From contig MKVH01000021.1 of NCBI GenBank assembly GCA_001899175.1, positions 124,001 through 188,000 of the forward strand: a stretch of DNA of 64,000 bases. Reading direction: 5' to 3'. This document shows positions 1-8,714 of the stretch, piece by piece (the first letter of the stretch is position 1; each line of letters begins with the position of its first letter). The notes under the pieces are model-generated. The model ran no database searches. It was not told where the DNA came from and saw only the letters and a program-made list of their open reading frames with translations. This DNA is from Candidatus Kapaibacterium thiocyanatum (GTDB taxonomy: Bacteria > Bacteroidota > Ignavibacteria > Kapaibacteriales > Kapaibacteriaceae). The position numbers and the translations under genes are program-made.

Positions 1-3000
1 TCGCCGTGAAGTAGTCATCATACGTGCCCTTTGGAAGAGCCGTACGAATAGCGTCCAGGGCAGTGTCCAGGCGGCTGAAGCGGTCCGTATAATCGCGTGA
101 CTCCGCTACGCGGATCGCCGCAATACGGCGTTCCAGTTCGTCGAAGCGTGCGTCGTAGTCCCGCACGCCGTCGTTCTTCATTGCCGTGATGAGTTGTCGT
201 ATGGCCGCAAACTCGCTGTCGTAGTTCCGAAGCGTATTCTGCTCGATGCGCGCGAGTACCGCGAGAATAGGAGCCAGGTCAATGTCCCGGCACGACGGGC
301 AGACCTTCGGCATCTGGCCGATGAGCGTGGAAAGCTCCCGGAACGTCTCGTCGTAGTTCGTTCCGGTCGCTGTCCGGATTTCGGCAAGTGTGCGCTGCAC
401 GCTCTCGAAATACGGCCTGTAGTCAACGGCTGCTTGCACGGCAGGCGTTCCCCCTTGCAGGACGACCGGCGGCGGAAGAACGATGGCACGGATCATCGCC
501 TCGATGCTGTCGAACCGAGGGTCGTAGTTCCGCGTCTCGCACTGCTGGCACCGTGCTTCGACGACGCGCTTGAGGTCCATGATGTCACGCCGGAGCGCGG
601 CATCGTCGTACGTCCCCGGAATGCGTAGTTCACGGACGGCACGCTCCAGATCACCGATGCGGACGAGAAGAGCCGCATCGTCATACTGCGTCGGTTGCAT
701 GGGAAGCTGTGAGCGGATGAACGCCAGGTCGCGCCGGATGTCGCTGACGTCGACCTTCTCACCTGCGCCGCACCGCAAGACCCCTTCCATGATTTTCTGA
801 ACGTCAAGGGACAGGTTTCGCTGCTGCTCACTCATAGCCTGCTGCTGCTCACGTATTGCCGTCACGAGCGTCCGTGTCTGGCGCGCTTCGGCGGTTGCCT
901 CGCCGACGGCCCTGCGAAGCTCAGCCAGTTCACGGCTGGTCTCCTGGCAGCATCCGTCATCCGTCCGGGGGCAACAGTCAACGATCTCCGTCCAGCGCGC
1001 GCCGATAAGCGCGTGCCACTGCGGATACGGGACGTCCGAATACCGTGCTTCATACATGACCGTGCATGAAGGAAGCACCGCACTCTCGCGCGCATCCATT
1101 GGTAGTGTAGACGCATCCTTCGGTCCTGATGGCACGTCCAGTTGCTGCATCGCTCTTTCGATCGCAGGAAGCGGTCCGCCGCCGGGCAAGGTCTGAATGT
1201 CCGAGAGCCCTGCGCGTACAGGTTCAGCCCGCTGACCCACGCGCATCGCCTCGAACATCTCCGGCGACATGACGGTACCCGCGATGATGCTGCGCGTGTC
1301 CACCGCCTGGAACATCGTTGGCGACGGAACCCAGCCATTGCCGGACGGCTGCATGGCACGCGCCTCGAACTGTCCCCACTGAAGAGTCCCAACGCTGCGC
1401 GTTGCCCGTAGCTCGAAGGCCCCCCCATTGCTGTTCGTCAGTTGAATCGTCGCTTGTTCGGTTCCCTGCGTCTGTGGAACGGGCCTTGCCTCACTTCCCG
1501 GCCGCACGCCGCAGTATGGCGGCGGACAGTAGCGGTAGACCCCGCTGGTGACACGGATGCAGGACGGCAGAACGTCAGGGCCACGAGCAGGGATCGGTCC
1601 ATCATATCGAGGGATACCCTGGTCATCCCGGCCCATTGGCCCCGCCCCAGGGCCTACGCCTGGTCCCGTGCCGGTACGTTCCCCTCCGCCCGTCGTGCCC
1701 GGGGCGTCCGCGCCGCTGTTCGGCAGTACGGGCCGCTCGACACAACAACCGTCACTGTCGCGGTACTGTTCAGGGGGACACGGCGCAAGCGTCTTCGGGT
1801 CAACGCACGAGCCGCAGACATACTTCTTCGGCGTGCAGCACTCAAGGCCCGTGACAACACGCACCTCATGGGCGAAGCACTCGGCCTTGTCCTTCTGCAT
1901 CGTGATGGGAAGAGAGAAGTCCCAGCCCCGGCGTGCGAAGTCATCGGCCTTGTTCAGGAGACTACTGAGGACAAGGCCATCCAACGCGCCATCGATCACT
2001 TGTTTGCCGGTAGCAAGACCCGCCAGGGCTGAATGCACGACGGCATCGGTTACGTCCTGACGGAAGATGTCGGCGACCTTCAGGATGTTGCCCGCGACCT
2101 TGTTGACTCCGGGCACGAGCGCAAGAAGCGAGGCGGACGCCTTTGTAAGAAGAAGTTCCTGCACGTACGGTATCTGCGTTGCCGATTTGGTGATCGACGT
2201 CGCATCGGCGACGAGATGAGCGAAGGTCGATTCCACGCCCTGTTGAAGGCTGATGAGGCTGCCCATCGCCTGCGCCGACCAACTGTCGGCAATGCCATGA
2301 ACCGTCGAGCGCACGTCACCGAGCGCGCCATTCCACCAGCGGTCCACTTCCGACGCGGCATTCCGAATCCAGCGTTCTTCATCGGCGAACTCGCGTTGCA
2401 CCGCCGACGTTACCTCCGGGAACTGACGCCCGAACTCCCGTGCGACGGCAAGAGCCGCCTGCAGGCCGCTTTGCCCACGGCTTGCCTGCAACGTTCTGTA
2501 GACGGCATTGGCACGCTGTGACGTGCTTTGGATGTCGCGGAACACGCTGGCATCGACACCGAAGGGCTTCTCACCCAGGACGCCAGAGCCGAGAGCCGCA
2601 GCGATACCGTTCGTGAGCGTGAACGCCACGTCGATCGCCGTACCCTGTGCCGCGCGAATCGTGTCGATCGTCGTCGACACGACGTTGAAGATGGGACCCA
2701 CGCCTGGAATGAGGCCGGAGATGACACGCAAGGGGCCACGTACGGCATCCCATACCGTGATCGGATCGCCGCGCCAGACGATGACAAGATTCTGCCCCGC
2801 ACGGTCCTTCGCACGCTTGTCCCATTCGAGGAGAAGATCGAAGAGACTGATGTCGAAGCCGTTCTCCGAGATGTCGCCGAACTTGTAGCTGTAGAACGGA
2901 TCCCGTGCGTCGAGACGCTTCTGGTTGAAACCGATGCCCCGTAGCACGTACATGGCGTAGTACGACCCTTGCCGGTCGAGGACACCGTCAAGTGAAGATT

Positions 3001-4444
3001 CAGGGAAGAACATCTTCGGTCCTTCCGGATGCAGCCACCGGCCAAGCCGCTCGGCCCATCCGCCGCCCGTGCCATCCGAGAATCGTGTACGGTCGATGCT
3101 GACGATACGGGGATTGGGGCCCCATAGGGAGAACTGCTCGAAGATCCTGAACATCTCCGACGATTCGCTGAGGATGAACGCATTGCAGTTATCCAGGCGA
3201 ATCATGGGGACGTAGTCGTAGACGGCCTTTGCCCGTTGGCTGTAGCCGCGTCCCATATGATCGTTACGGGTGATGACCGAGGACATGAGCGCTTCGCATA
3301 CGCCGTAGTCCCGCAGGTCCTGCGGCGTCACGACGCCGTCCGTGGTCGCAAACCGCAGGACGGTGCGTGGGCCCTGTCCGTCGTGGGGGTCGCACGCCGA
3401 TTTCAGAAGAAACGTCTCCTTGCACGGCGGTGCGTCGGTGGGCGGCGCGGCGTCCGGCGGCAGAAGCGAGACGCCGCGCTTGTACCTGACCCAACATCCG
3501 TCAGGTGATACCTGGGCGTCGTTCGCACCCGGACGCGTCTGCACGGTGCCATTCGGCAGCGTGCGAGGATAGACGTTGCTGAAGAGTTGCCAGTCCTGAT
3601 ACTGGTCGTCATCAGGCGCAGCGGGGGGCGGCGTCATGATGTCGCACGCCGGGGGGCTCGGCACCGGAAGACGCGATACTTCACAGACGATGTCCACGCC
3701 GAGACACGCCCTGTAGCCTTCGGGAATGACCGGCATGGCCGCGAGGTTGCACATGCGGTGGAAGTAGACGAACCGCCATCCTGCAATGGCCGCGCCTGCG
3801 TAGTTCCGCGCCGCATCGCCGGACTTCGTGAACGGACGGGATACATACCGCTCATACGCGGCACGGCTGTACGTCACGGTCACGAAGGCTTTAGGGTTTC
3901 CGCTTCCGCCGCTTACGGTGGTATTGGCTTCGACCGTCGTGATATAGTGGGCATCCGTCATCGGCGTTTCGATGACGATGCCCGCATGGTTGTGGCCTGC
4001 GTCGTTCGACGCACGGCAGAACATTGCGCCCACTTCCGGCTCGCGGCCCGTCGGCACGATGCCCGCGCGCTCGATCTCCATGAGCGTCCTGTAGACGTTG
4101 CCGTAGAGCGTGCGTTCGCGATTCCCGGATCCCGCCGCCGGGCGTGTCGGAAAACCGTGAATACAGGCCGTGCCGGAACGTGCCGCGAGGTCGAATGCCG
4201 TGCGAATGATCGCATATGCGCCGACAACGCAGTAGCTGCCGTAGTTGCCGTACGGATGGTAGCAGCTCCACAGTTCATCGGTCCAGACGTCGCGGTTGTT
4301 CTTCGCCGATTCGACGAAGCGCGTCGCGGCATACGACCGGGCGACGCAGACGATAAGGCTGGCCATCGGGGAAAGGTCCGAAAGGTCCGAAAGCGGAGCG
4401 TTCGCCGTAGGCCGCCTGGGTGATATGGTCATGGCTCCCATCAT
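1..4444 (-). CDS. Giant mobile-element protein with NlpC/P60- or CHAP-like N-terminus and coiled-coil repeats (partial, runs off left edge)
   Basis: One minus-strand frame is open without a stop from 4444 to the window edge, at least 1,481 codons; the 3' end lies outside. The ATG at 4444 overlaps the TGA of the preceding gene, the arrangement seen at the next junctions upstream. Residues 60-200 resemble a cysteine amidase fold: Cys72 in YGSYCVVGAY, His151 and His153 in GHNHAGIVIE, then a VEANT stretch, as in NlpC/P60 or CHAP hydrolases. A hydrophobic Gly/Ala-rich helical stretch lies near residues 580-625 and a Gly/Pro-rich low-complexity linker near 920-960. From about residue 1170 the protein is helical, and the last 220 visible residues repeat an NYDxxFxxIxxxI pattern about every 30-35 residues. 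I infer a structural or entry protein of a virus-like element, possibly carrying a peptidoglycan hydrolase. The open frame is certain; the function is not. Confidence 0.72.
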   Translation of the reverse strand, partial: MMGAMTISPRRPTANAPLSDLSDLSPMASLIVCVARSYAATRFVESAKNNRDVWTDELWSCYHPYGNYGSYCVVGAYAIIRTAFDLAARSGTACIHGFPTRPAAGSGNRERTLYGNVYRTLMEIERAGIVPTGREPEVGAMFCRASNDAGHNHAGIVIETPMTDAHYITTVEANTTVSGGSGNPKAFVTVTYSRAAYERYVSRPFTKSGDAARNYAGAAIAGWRFVYFHRMCNLAAMPVIPEGYRACLGVDIVCEVSRLPVPSPPACDIMTPPPAAPDDDQYQDWQLFSNVYPRTLPNGTVQTRPGANDAQVSPDGCWVRYKRGVSLLPPDAAPPTDAPPCKETFLLKSACDPHDGQGPRTVLRFATTDGVVTPQDLRDYGVCEALMSSVITRNDHMGRGYSQRAKAVYDYVPMIRLDNCNAFILSESSEMFRIFEQFSLWGPNPRIVSIDRTRFSDGTGGGWAERLGRWLHPEGPKMFFPESSLDGVLDRQGSYYAMYVLRGIGFNQKRLDARDPFYSYKFGDISENGFDISLFDLLLEWDKRAKDRAGQNLVIVWRGDPITVWDAVRGPLRVISGLIPGVGPIFNVVSTTIDTIRAAQGTAIDVAFTLTNGIAAALGSGVLGEKPFGVDASVFRDIQSTSQRANAVYRTLQASRGQSGLQAALAVAREFGRQFPEVTSAVQREFADEERWIRNAASEVDRWWNGALGDVRSTVHGIADSWSAQAMGSLISLQQGVESTFAHLVADATSITKSATQIPYVQELLLTKASASLLALVPGVNKVAGNILKVADIFRQDVTDAVVHSALAGLATGKQVIDGALDGLVLSSLLNKADDFARRGWDFSLPITMQKDKAECFAHEVRVVTGLECCTPKKYVCGSCVDPKTLAPCPPEQYRDSDGCCVERPVLPNSGADAPGTTGGGERTGTGPGVGPGAGPMGRDDQGIPRYDGPIPARGPDVLPSCIRVTSGVYRYCPPPYCGVRPGSEARPVPQTQGTEQATIQLTNSNGGAFELRATRSVGTLQWGQFEARAMQPSGNGWVPSPTMFQAVDTRSIIAGTVMSPEMFEAMRVGQRAEPVRAGLSDIQTLPGGGPLPAIERAMQQLDVPSGPKDASTLPMDARESAVLPSCTVMYEARYSDVPYPQWHALIGARWTEIVDCCPRTDDGCCQETSRELAELRRAVGEATAEARQTRTLVTAIREQQQAMSEQQRNLSLDVQKIMEGVLRCGAGEKVDVSDIRRDLAFIRSQLPMQPTQYDDAALLVRIGDLERAVRELRIPGTYDDAALRRDIMDLKRVVEARCQQCETRNYDPRFDSIEAMIRAIVLPPPVVLQGGTPAVQAAVDYRPYFESVQRTLAEIRTATGTNYDETFRELSTLIGQMPKVCPSCRDIDLAPILAVLARIEQNTLRNYDSEFAAIRQLITAMKNDGVRDYDARFDELERRIAAIRVAESRDYTDRFSRLDTALDAIRTALPKGTYDDYFTA

Positions 4445-4998
4445 CGGCGCGCCGTTCCCTCGAATGATGGCCGTACTGCGGCTGCTGGAACCGTGCGCAC
4501 GCGGTCAACGGGGTGCATGACGTCGCGGTTCGTGAAGACGCGCCGCAGGCGATCCCACACGACATTGAACGGCTTGTACTGTACTCTCTCGACGATCCGG
4601 TCGCGAGGAATGAAGACCGGGCGATATTCGACCTGACGTTTGGCTGTTGGGGGCCGTTGGGGACCCTCGAACGATGGTTTGCCAAGCCCGCTACGTGTCA
4701 GCTCTTCCCGGAGAATGCGCCGCACATCCGGCACGTCTTGTTGTTTCGGGGTCTCTCGCTCCACATGCTGCACGACAGGCGGCATGGTATCGGGGGGCGC
4801 GCTTTCGCTGTGCTGTCTGGACGACCCCACGGATGCATTGCTGCCCGTGTTCACGTTGACGTTCACATTGACGTCGCCACGGCCACAGTTTCGGCATGGC
4901 TTCGCTGCTGCGCCGAGTCCTGGAATCGGCGTGAACGCGTAGCGGTTGTCCATCGCCCGTGGCAATTGGGGACCGTCAGCCAGATACTGAATAATCAT
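4441..4998 (-). CDS. Hypothetical Pro/Arg-rich protein of the mobile element
   Basis: 185 aa. It begins MIIQYLADGPQLP, has a CRNC pair near residue 36, a run of alternating Val-Asn (VNVNVNV) and a Ser/Gln/Pro-rich middle, then a basic C-terminal half. No signal peptide or membrane segment is evident and I recognise no family. The ATG overlaps the stop of the transglutaminase-like gene upstream, and its own TGA overlaps the ATG of the giant gene downstream, so these genes are probably translationally coupled. Composition suggests a disordered linker or scaffold protein. The context implies a role with the giant protein, but that is inference. Confidence 0.6.
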   Translation of the reverse strand: MIIQYLADGPQLPRAMDNRYAFTPIPGLGAAAKPCRNCGRGDVNVNVNVNTGSNASVGSSRQHSESAPPDTMPPVVQHVERETPKQQDVPDVRRILREELTRSGLGKPSFEGPQRPPTAKRQVEYRPVFIPRDRIVERVQYKPFNVVWDRLRRVFTNRDVMHPVDRVRTVPAAAVRPSFEGTARR

Positions 4999-5954
4999 GC
5001 CGCCCTCCTGCGTGCGCGCTCCGGAAGCGTTGCCATCGCTGTTACGTACCCTGCTGTCGCAAAGAGAAGTGCGCCCGCTCCCGCAATTGCCATGAGCTTG
5101 TACCGATGGGCATAGAGATGGGCTTTGACGCTGCCCAGGCAGATAGAAACGGCATGTTCCTGGAGAATCTTGCCGATGTTCTCGCCCTGACCGAAGGGCT
5201 TCGGGAGCGCCCGCGTAAGAATATCCTTGCCGATCGCCTCGTAGTCGATCGCGGCGCCCACTGCCCCGTCGCTGAGTGTTTCACGCATTCCGACTTCCGT
5301 GCGGCTCAAGACGGGATAGGTCTCACTGCGGAGGATGGGCTTTCGCTCGTTGTTCCACCCATCCCGCTGCATGACGATGTCGACGGGTACCCACCGGCGG
5401 GTGCCCGTGTCGTACCATTCGTTGTAGACATGGGTATACTGGCGTGGGGGCCTGGTCTTTCTCCATGCGATGACCTTGAATCTGTTCGGAATCCCTGCCG
5501 CCGTCAGAAGTCCGGCGTAGGCGCACGTCAGGTCGTCACAGTCGCGGTACGGAAAGGGCGCGGTCTTCGTCAGCGTGTATACCGGCGCGTTCACATGCTC
5601 GATGTCATCCGGATCGGCGACATAGGGAAAGTTCCGGACCATGAATTGCCACAGGGCATACGCCGTCTCGCGGCTGGAGCCTTTTCGGTGCTTCGACGCG
5701 ATCTCCTGAAGGTAGGCGTCAGAGGCGGCAGCGCGCGCAGTACCGGCGGCAGTGCCTTGGCGATGACGTCGTACGATGGAGCGAATCCTATCGTCTGCGG
5801 CATCGCGACGCGCGAGGTCCCGCATGATATGCAGTGTCCTGCGGACGCCTCCGTCGCCTGGCGGCAATTTCTCGCGTACCAGCGTTGCCGTGCGTCCATC
5901 GAGTAGAGTGACGGGCGTGCGTGAAACAATGCGGGACGTAGGGGCCGTGATCAT
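4995..5954 (-). CDS. Transglutaminase-like cysteine protease domain protein with C-terminal membrane segment
   Basis: 319 aa from the ATG at 5954, chosen because it overlaps the TGA of the upstream gene by 4 bases; longer in-frame starts would run deep into that gene. Residues of about 130-235 show the transglutaminase/bacterial protease core: Asp-Cys in YRDCDDLTCAYAGLL, then GIPNRFKVIAW, then His in YTHVYNEWYD and Asp in WVPVDIVM, giving a Cys-His-Asp triad order. The C-terminus has one hydrophobic segment (LMAIAGAGALLFATAGYV) and ends in a basic tail, so it is probably membrane anchored. Such domains in phage-like modules may process structural proteins or act on the envelope. The family call is firm; the role in this element is inferred. 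Confidence 0.75.
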   Translation of the reverse strand: MITAPTSRIVSRTPVTLLDGRTATLVREKLPPGDGGVRRTLHIMRDLARRDAADDRIRSIVRRHRQGTAAGTARAAASDAYLQEIASKHRKGSSRETAYALWQFMVRNFPYVADPDDIEHVNAPVYTLTKTAPFPYRDCDDLTCAYAGLLTAAGIPNRFKVIAWRKTRPPRQYTHVYNEWYDTGTRRWVPVDIVMQRDGWNNERKPILRSETYPVLSRTEVGMRETLSDGAVGAAIDYEAIGKDILTRALPKPFGQGENIGKILQEHAVSICLGSVKAHLYAHRYKLMAIAGAGALLFATAGYVTAMATLPERARRRAA

Positions 5955-6784
5955 GCAGCAAGCCCCTTCGTCACGGCAACGCGGGCGACGTCGGGGCCGA
6001 TCGTGCGTGCCGTTCTCTGCGACTCGCCGTAGGCGCGGTTCACGTCGAACTGCTTGATTTTGCCAGCAACGGCCCATCCAATGAGACCGAGTGCGCCGAC
6101 GCCAATGACCGCAACGCCGATGCCTGCGACCTTGGCCGTTGTCGTCGCAGCACTGGCAAGCTCGCCTGGCGCGCTGAAGAGATTCGTAACGGCGGCACCG
6201 ATACGGCCAAAGAAGGTTTCCTTCTCCAGCTCTGCTTTCTGCTCCTGTACCTTCCGCTGCTCGTCTTCCAGAGCCAGCATTGCCAGTGCGCCCGGTGTCG
6301 GATAGCGTTGTGCCGCCGGAAGCAGAAGCGACGGCTTCGACTTGCCATCGATCGTCGCATAGAACCAGTCACGGAGAATTGCCCTCGTCACCTCGACGCT
6401 GGCCCCAGGATACCGTGGCATGAGCGCCGTCGTCACCTGCCCGTAGGTGTCTGCCGCTGCCGGAGTCGAAATGGTCACGGTCGTCAGGTGCGCGGCCGTG
6501 CCCGTACCGGAGAATCGTCGGTACTGGTCCATGACGTCCTGTACCAACCCCTTGCTGTAGTATTCCGTCGGGAAGCCCGGCAGGCTTCCCCGGTTGTTTG
6601 TCGTGTTGCGGTTGTAGTTGCTGCGCACGTAGACGAGCTGAACGGCCTTCTCCAGCGTATCGGCATACGGCGGCGCAGAGCCGAACCGAAGGGTGAACGC
6701 CGTTTCCGGCAGGCCACTGAGATTCGTTTCTCCGCTGGGAGATGGGCCGAGGCAGTTGCCGAGGGATGATGCGTAGTAGCTCAC
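5951..6784 (-). CDS. Hypothetical membrane-associated protein of the mobile element
   Basis: 277 aa using a GTG start at 6784 that overlaps the preceding TGA (GTGA), consistent with neighbouring junctions; a longer start at 6829 would overlap the upstream gene by 49 bases. The N-terminal two thirds is soluble, rich in Tyr, Thr and Pro. A charged helical stretch (LEDEQRKVQEQKAELEKE) precedes two or three hydrophobic Gly/Ala/Val segments ending in IGVGALGLIGWAVAGKI. I recognise no family. Its place between two other membrane-segment genes suggests a membrane-embedded component of a virion or entry apparatus, which is inference. Confidence 0.6.
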   Translation of the reverse strand: MSYYASSLGNCLGPSPSGETNLSGLPETAFTLRFGSAPPYADTLEKAVQLVYVRSNYNRNTTNNRGSLPGFPTEYYSKGLVQDVMDQYRRFSGTGTAAHLTTVTISTPAAADTYGQVTTALMPRYPGASVEVTRAILRDWFYATIDGKSKPSLLLPAAQRYPTPGALAMLALEDEQRKVQEQKAELEKETFFGRIGAAVTNLFSAPGELASAATTTAKVAGIGVAVIGVGALGLIGWAVAGKIKQFDVNRAYGESQRTARTIGPDVARVAVTKGLAA

Positions 6785-7305
6785 CGCATGGCTCGGTACA
6801 TGAGGAAGGTCACGATGGCGAGAGCGCAAATGATGAGGCCGCCGCCGATGCGGCGTGTAGGCGGGGCGTCCGCTCCTGCCTGCGTCTCGGTCCTGCGCGT
6901 GTCATGGGATGAATCATCCGACGGGCTGCCGCTCTCCGGCTGCGGCGCATTCTGTGTCGGTTTCTGCGCCGGTGGCTGTTCCTGCGTCTGCTCTGGAGCC
7001 AGGAACAGATCCGCGTACGGAGAGAATTCGGGGGCATGACCGCCAGCAATGGCACCCGGCAACGCACTGATGGCGGCCGCAACGACAAGGGGATTGCGAA
7101 GAGCTTTCCGGGCAAGCTCCTGTTCGCCTGGGACGTCGCCCGATCTAAGGCCGTCAAGAAGACCGTTCAGAACCGGAAGCATGTCACTTCCCGTATGGCG
7201 ATGCACCGCATATCCCAGGCGTTGGGATTCACGGGCATTGGCAAGGGCGGCAATGGTATTGGCCGTCCTACTTCCGACGCATTCTTCGGCGAGGTTCTGC
7301 GGCAT
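6781..7305 (-). CDS. Hypothetical protein with Pro/Gln-rich linker and C-terminal transmembrane helix
   Basis: 174 aa from the ATG at 7305; a start at 7368 in the same frame is possible but overlaps the upstream small gene by 100 bases. The N-terminal half is helical. Residues of about 95-140 are a Pro/Gln/Ser/Asp-rich linker, and the protein ends in a single transmembrane helix (GGGLIICALAIVTFLMY) with a basic tail, a tail-anchored layout. Its TGA overlaps the GTG of the next gene, so it belongs to the same translationally coupled run. No family recognised. Confidence 0.55.
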   Translation of the reverse strand: MPQNLAEECVGSRTANTIAALANARESQRLGYAVHRHTGSDMLPVLNGLLDGLRSGDVPGEQELARKALRNPLVVAAAISALPGAIAGGHAPEFSPYADLFLAPEQTQEQPPAQKPTQNAPQPESGSPSDDSSHDTRRTETQAGADAPPTRRIGGGLIICALAIVTFLMYRAMR

Positions 7306-7477
7306 ATCCCGGCACGAGTGTGGCAAGCATCCGGTCGCGTCGCCGCTCTTCCTCCATGATCCGGTCACGCCTGCGTGTTGCGATGCGGACGCGATAGCAG
7401 CCCGAAAGCTGGGTTTCTATGGTAGGATCGAGTGGCGTCGCCATATACTCATGAGGGGTGGGAAAGAGAGCCGCCAT
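7268..7477 (-). CDS. Small basic hypothetical protein
   Basis: 69 aa from an ATG at 7477; a GTG at 7519 is possible but lies inside a strong hairpin. The C-terminal half is very rich in Arg and Glu (MEEERRRDRML) and ends RRRMRRK. It overlaps the next gene by about 38 bases. Function unknown. It is kept because it continues the dense same-strand gene run, but the start is uncertain and the gene itself is only moderately supported. Confidence 0.4.
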   Translation of the reverse strand: MAALFPTPHEYMATPLDPTIETQLSGCYRVRIATRRRDRIMEEERRRDRMLATLVPGYAAEPRRRMRRK

Positions 7478-7498
7478 ACCGTCGTCCGCATAAGTCAA

Positions 7499-7527
7499 TG
7501 CCCCACGGCGAGTTGTCACCGTGGGGC
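7499..7527. other. GC-rich hairpin
   Basis: A 9-base inverted repeat (GCCCCACGG / CCGTGGGGC) flanks a 10-base loop. No T-run follows on either strand, so it does not look like a simple intrinsic terminator. It sits between two small minus-strand genes and includes a possible GTG start in its loop, so it could be an RNA control element or a processing site. That role is inference. Confidence 0.5.
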
Positions 7528-7562
7528 AGAGGAAGATAGAGGAAGTTCCTGTGCCTACAGGG

Positions 7563-7775
7563 CTACGGCAAGGTCAACCCGCCGTGGTCGTCCTTGGCCG
7601 AGTATGGGACATGCACAATGCCGCCCTTCCCTTTCTGGTGCGCGCGGAGAACAGAGTGTTCCATATGGTCGTAGCCGCTCGCATCGATCGGCGTGTGCCG
7701 AAGTAGTTGTTCCTCCGGTATTCCCTGGGAGGAATCCTTGTCAGCTTTCTCCGTTGCAGCTCGCTTGCGTGCCAT
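7563..7775 (-). CDS. Small hypothetical protein
   Basis: 70 aa, ATG start, with a weak AGGAC sequence upstream. It is hydrophilic, with a basic N-terminus (MARKRAATEKADK) and a Gly/His-rich C-terminus. No cysteine pairs, membrane segment or recognisable motif. It follows the same strand and spacing as its neighbours in the element. Function unknown. Confidence 0.5.
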   Translation of the reverse strand: MARKRAATEKADKDSSQGIPEEQLLRHTPIDASGYDHMEHSVLRAHQKGKGGIVHVPYSAKDDHGGLTLP

Positions 7776-7863
7776 TGTTCGTCCTGTCGGGATGGTTAGG
7801 GAATGCTTCCTACGGTTTCAATACGACTCTGGTAGCACGGTATTGTGGGGCCTGTAGGTCTGT

Positions 7864-8181
7864 TCACGCACGTCGCTTCTTCGCCACTTGTTTCTTCGCT
7901 CCGGGCTTCTTTCTCCCTTCCTTATCCTGCTTGTCGACCATGATCCATAGGTGATCGAGTATACTCGGATTGGAAGTGCAAGCTCGCTTCAGTACGCCCG
8001 ATACCTCTGTGACGGCAGCCAGGGCGTCACTGGCCTTCTTGACTCTCTTCTCCCACGTACCCGACATCGTGTTCGTAAACGAGCCGCCGTCTACGTCCTT
8101 GAGAACGGCCGCAACGCGGTTGCGGACGTAGACACTGGGAATGTCCCTGTCATATGATAATCGGATGATCACGTAATACAT
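7864..8181 (-). CDS. Hypothetical protein with Lys/Arg-rich tail
   Basis: 105 aa, ATG start. The N-terminus forms beta strands (YYVIIRLSYDR). The middle is helical, and the C-terminus is strongly basic (KKPGAKKQVAKKRRA), which suggests nucleic-acid contact. The coding region is somewhat less GC-rich than the core genes and is followed upstream by an AT-rich gap. I recognise no family. Confidence 0.55.
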   Translation of the reverse strand: MYYVIIRLSYDRDIPSVYVRNRVAAVLKDVDGGSFTNTMSGTWEKRVKKASDALAAVTEVSGVLKRACTSNPSILDHLWIMVDKQDKEGRKKPGAKKQVAKKRRA

Positions 8182-8398
8182 GTACTACCCTGTACAAGGA
8201 TGGAAGGAAATAGATCTCCAATAATGTGCGGAAGGTATAAGCATCCACATACTATTGGACCATGCCTATCATAGTGAAGTGTGGAATATTGATCTTCCAC
8301 ATGCGATTGACCATGTGTAATTGATCAATACCTAGTTACTATGTATGAAGGGCATACTACACCAATCTACTACCTAAAGGCCTATACATAGTCGGAGC
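8182..8398. other. AT-rich gap with palindromes
   Basis: No credible gene is present. The base composition is much more AT-rich than the window average. It contains a perfect inverted repeat GTGGAA-N8-TTCCAC (8281-8300) and the palindrome TTGATCAA (8321-8328). It could hold promoters or operators for the small gene to its left, or an element origin. Nothing more can be supported. Confidence 0.3.
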
Positions 8399-8632
8399 CT
8401 ACTTAGTGGCTACAATGAGTTTCCATCGGATAGCACCCTGTTCGGGAGTATGCTGATGGTGATTCTCCGGCGGGAATCGATCGCTACCATTTGCATTGGA
8501 TGCGATCTCATTGTCACAACCCTGGCATTGGTAAATGCCAGAATACGGCACCTTCGTACCCGGCTTGTGAATAGCGTTGAACGCCTCGTGTTCCAACGTG
8601 CGAATGCAACCTTTGTTCTGTACGAATGCCAT
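8399..8632 (-). CDS. Small zinc-ribbon-like protein
   Basis: 77 aa, ATG start with a good AGGAG ribosome site. The centre reads KVPYSGIYQCQGCDNEIAS, a CxxC knuckle, followed by FPPENHHQH and PEQGAIRWKL. The spacing resembles a family of small bacterial proteins with one zinc-binding CxxC and a conserved His cluster. The His residues could complete the metal site. Function is unknown; it stands alone between AT-rich gaps and may be cargo of the element. Confidence 0.65.
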   Translation of the reverse strand: MAFVQNKGCIRTLEHEAFNAIHKPGTKVPYSGIYQCQGCDNEIASNANGSDRFPPENHHQHTPEQGAIRWKLIVATK

Positions 8633-8714
8633 TGTGTATCTCCTATGACCTTACTGTTGAACAATGAACTACACTATAACCACCCACTATTGGCTAATAG
8701 AATCCTGCCGTTCT

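Noticed and set aside
2410-3183. Ser/Arg-rich minus-strand frame in the left region
   Set aside because: The neighbouring frame is open for the whole 4.4 kb and encodes a natural protein, so this is its shadow.
7499-7527. Intrinsic terminator
   Set aside because: The hairpin is strong but has no following T-run on either strand.
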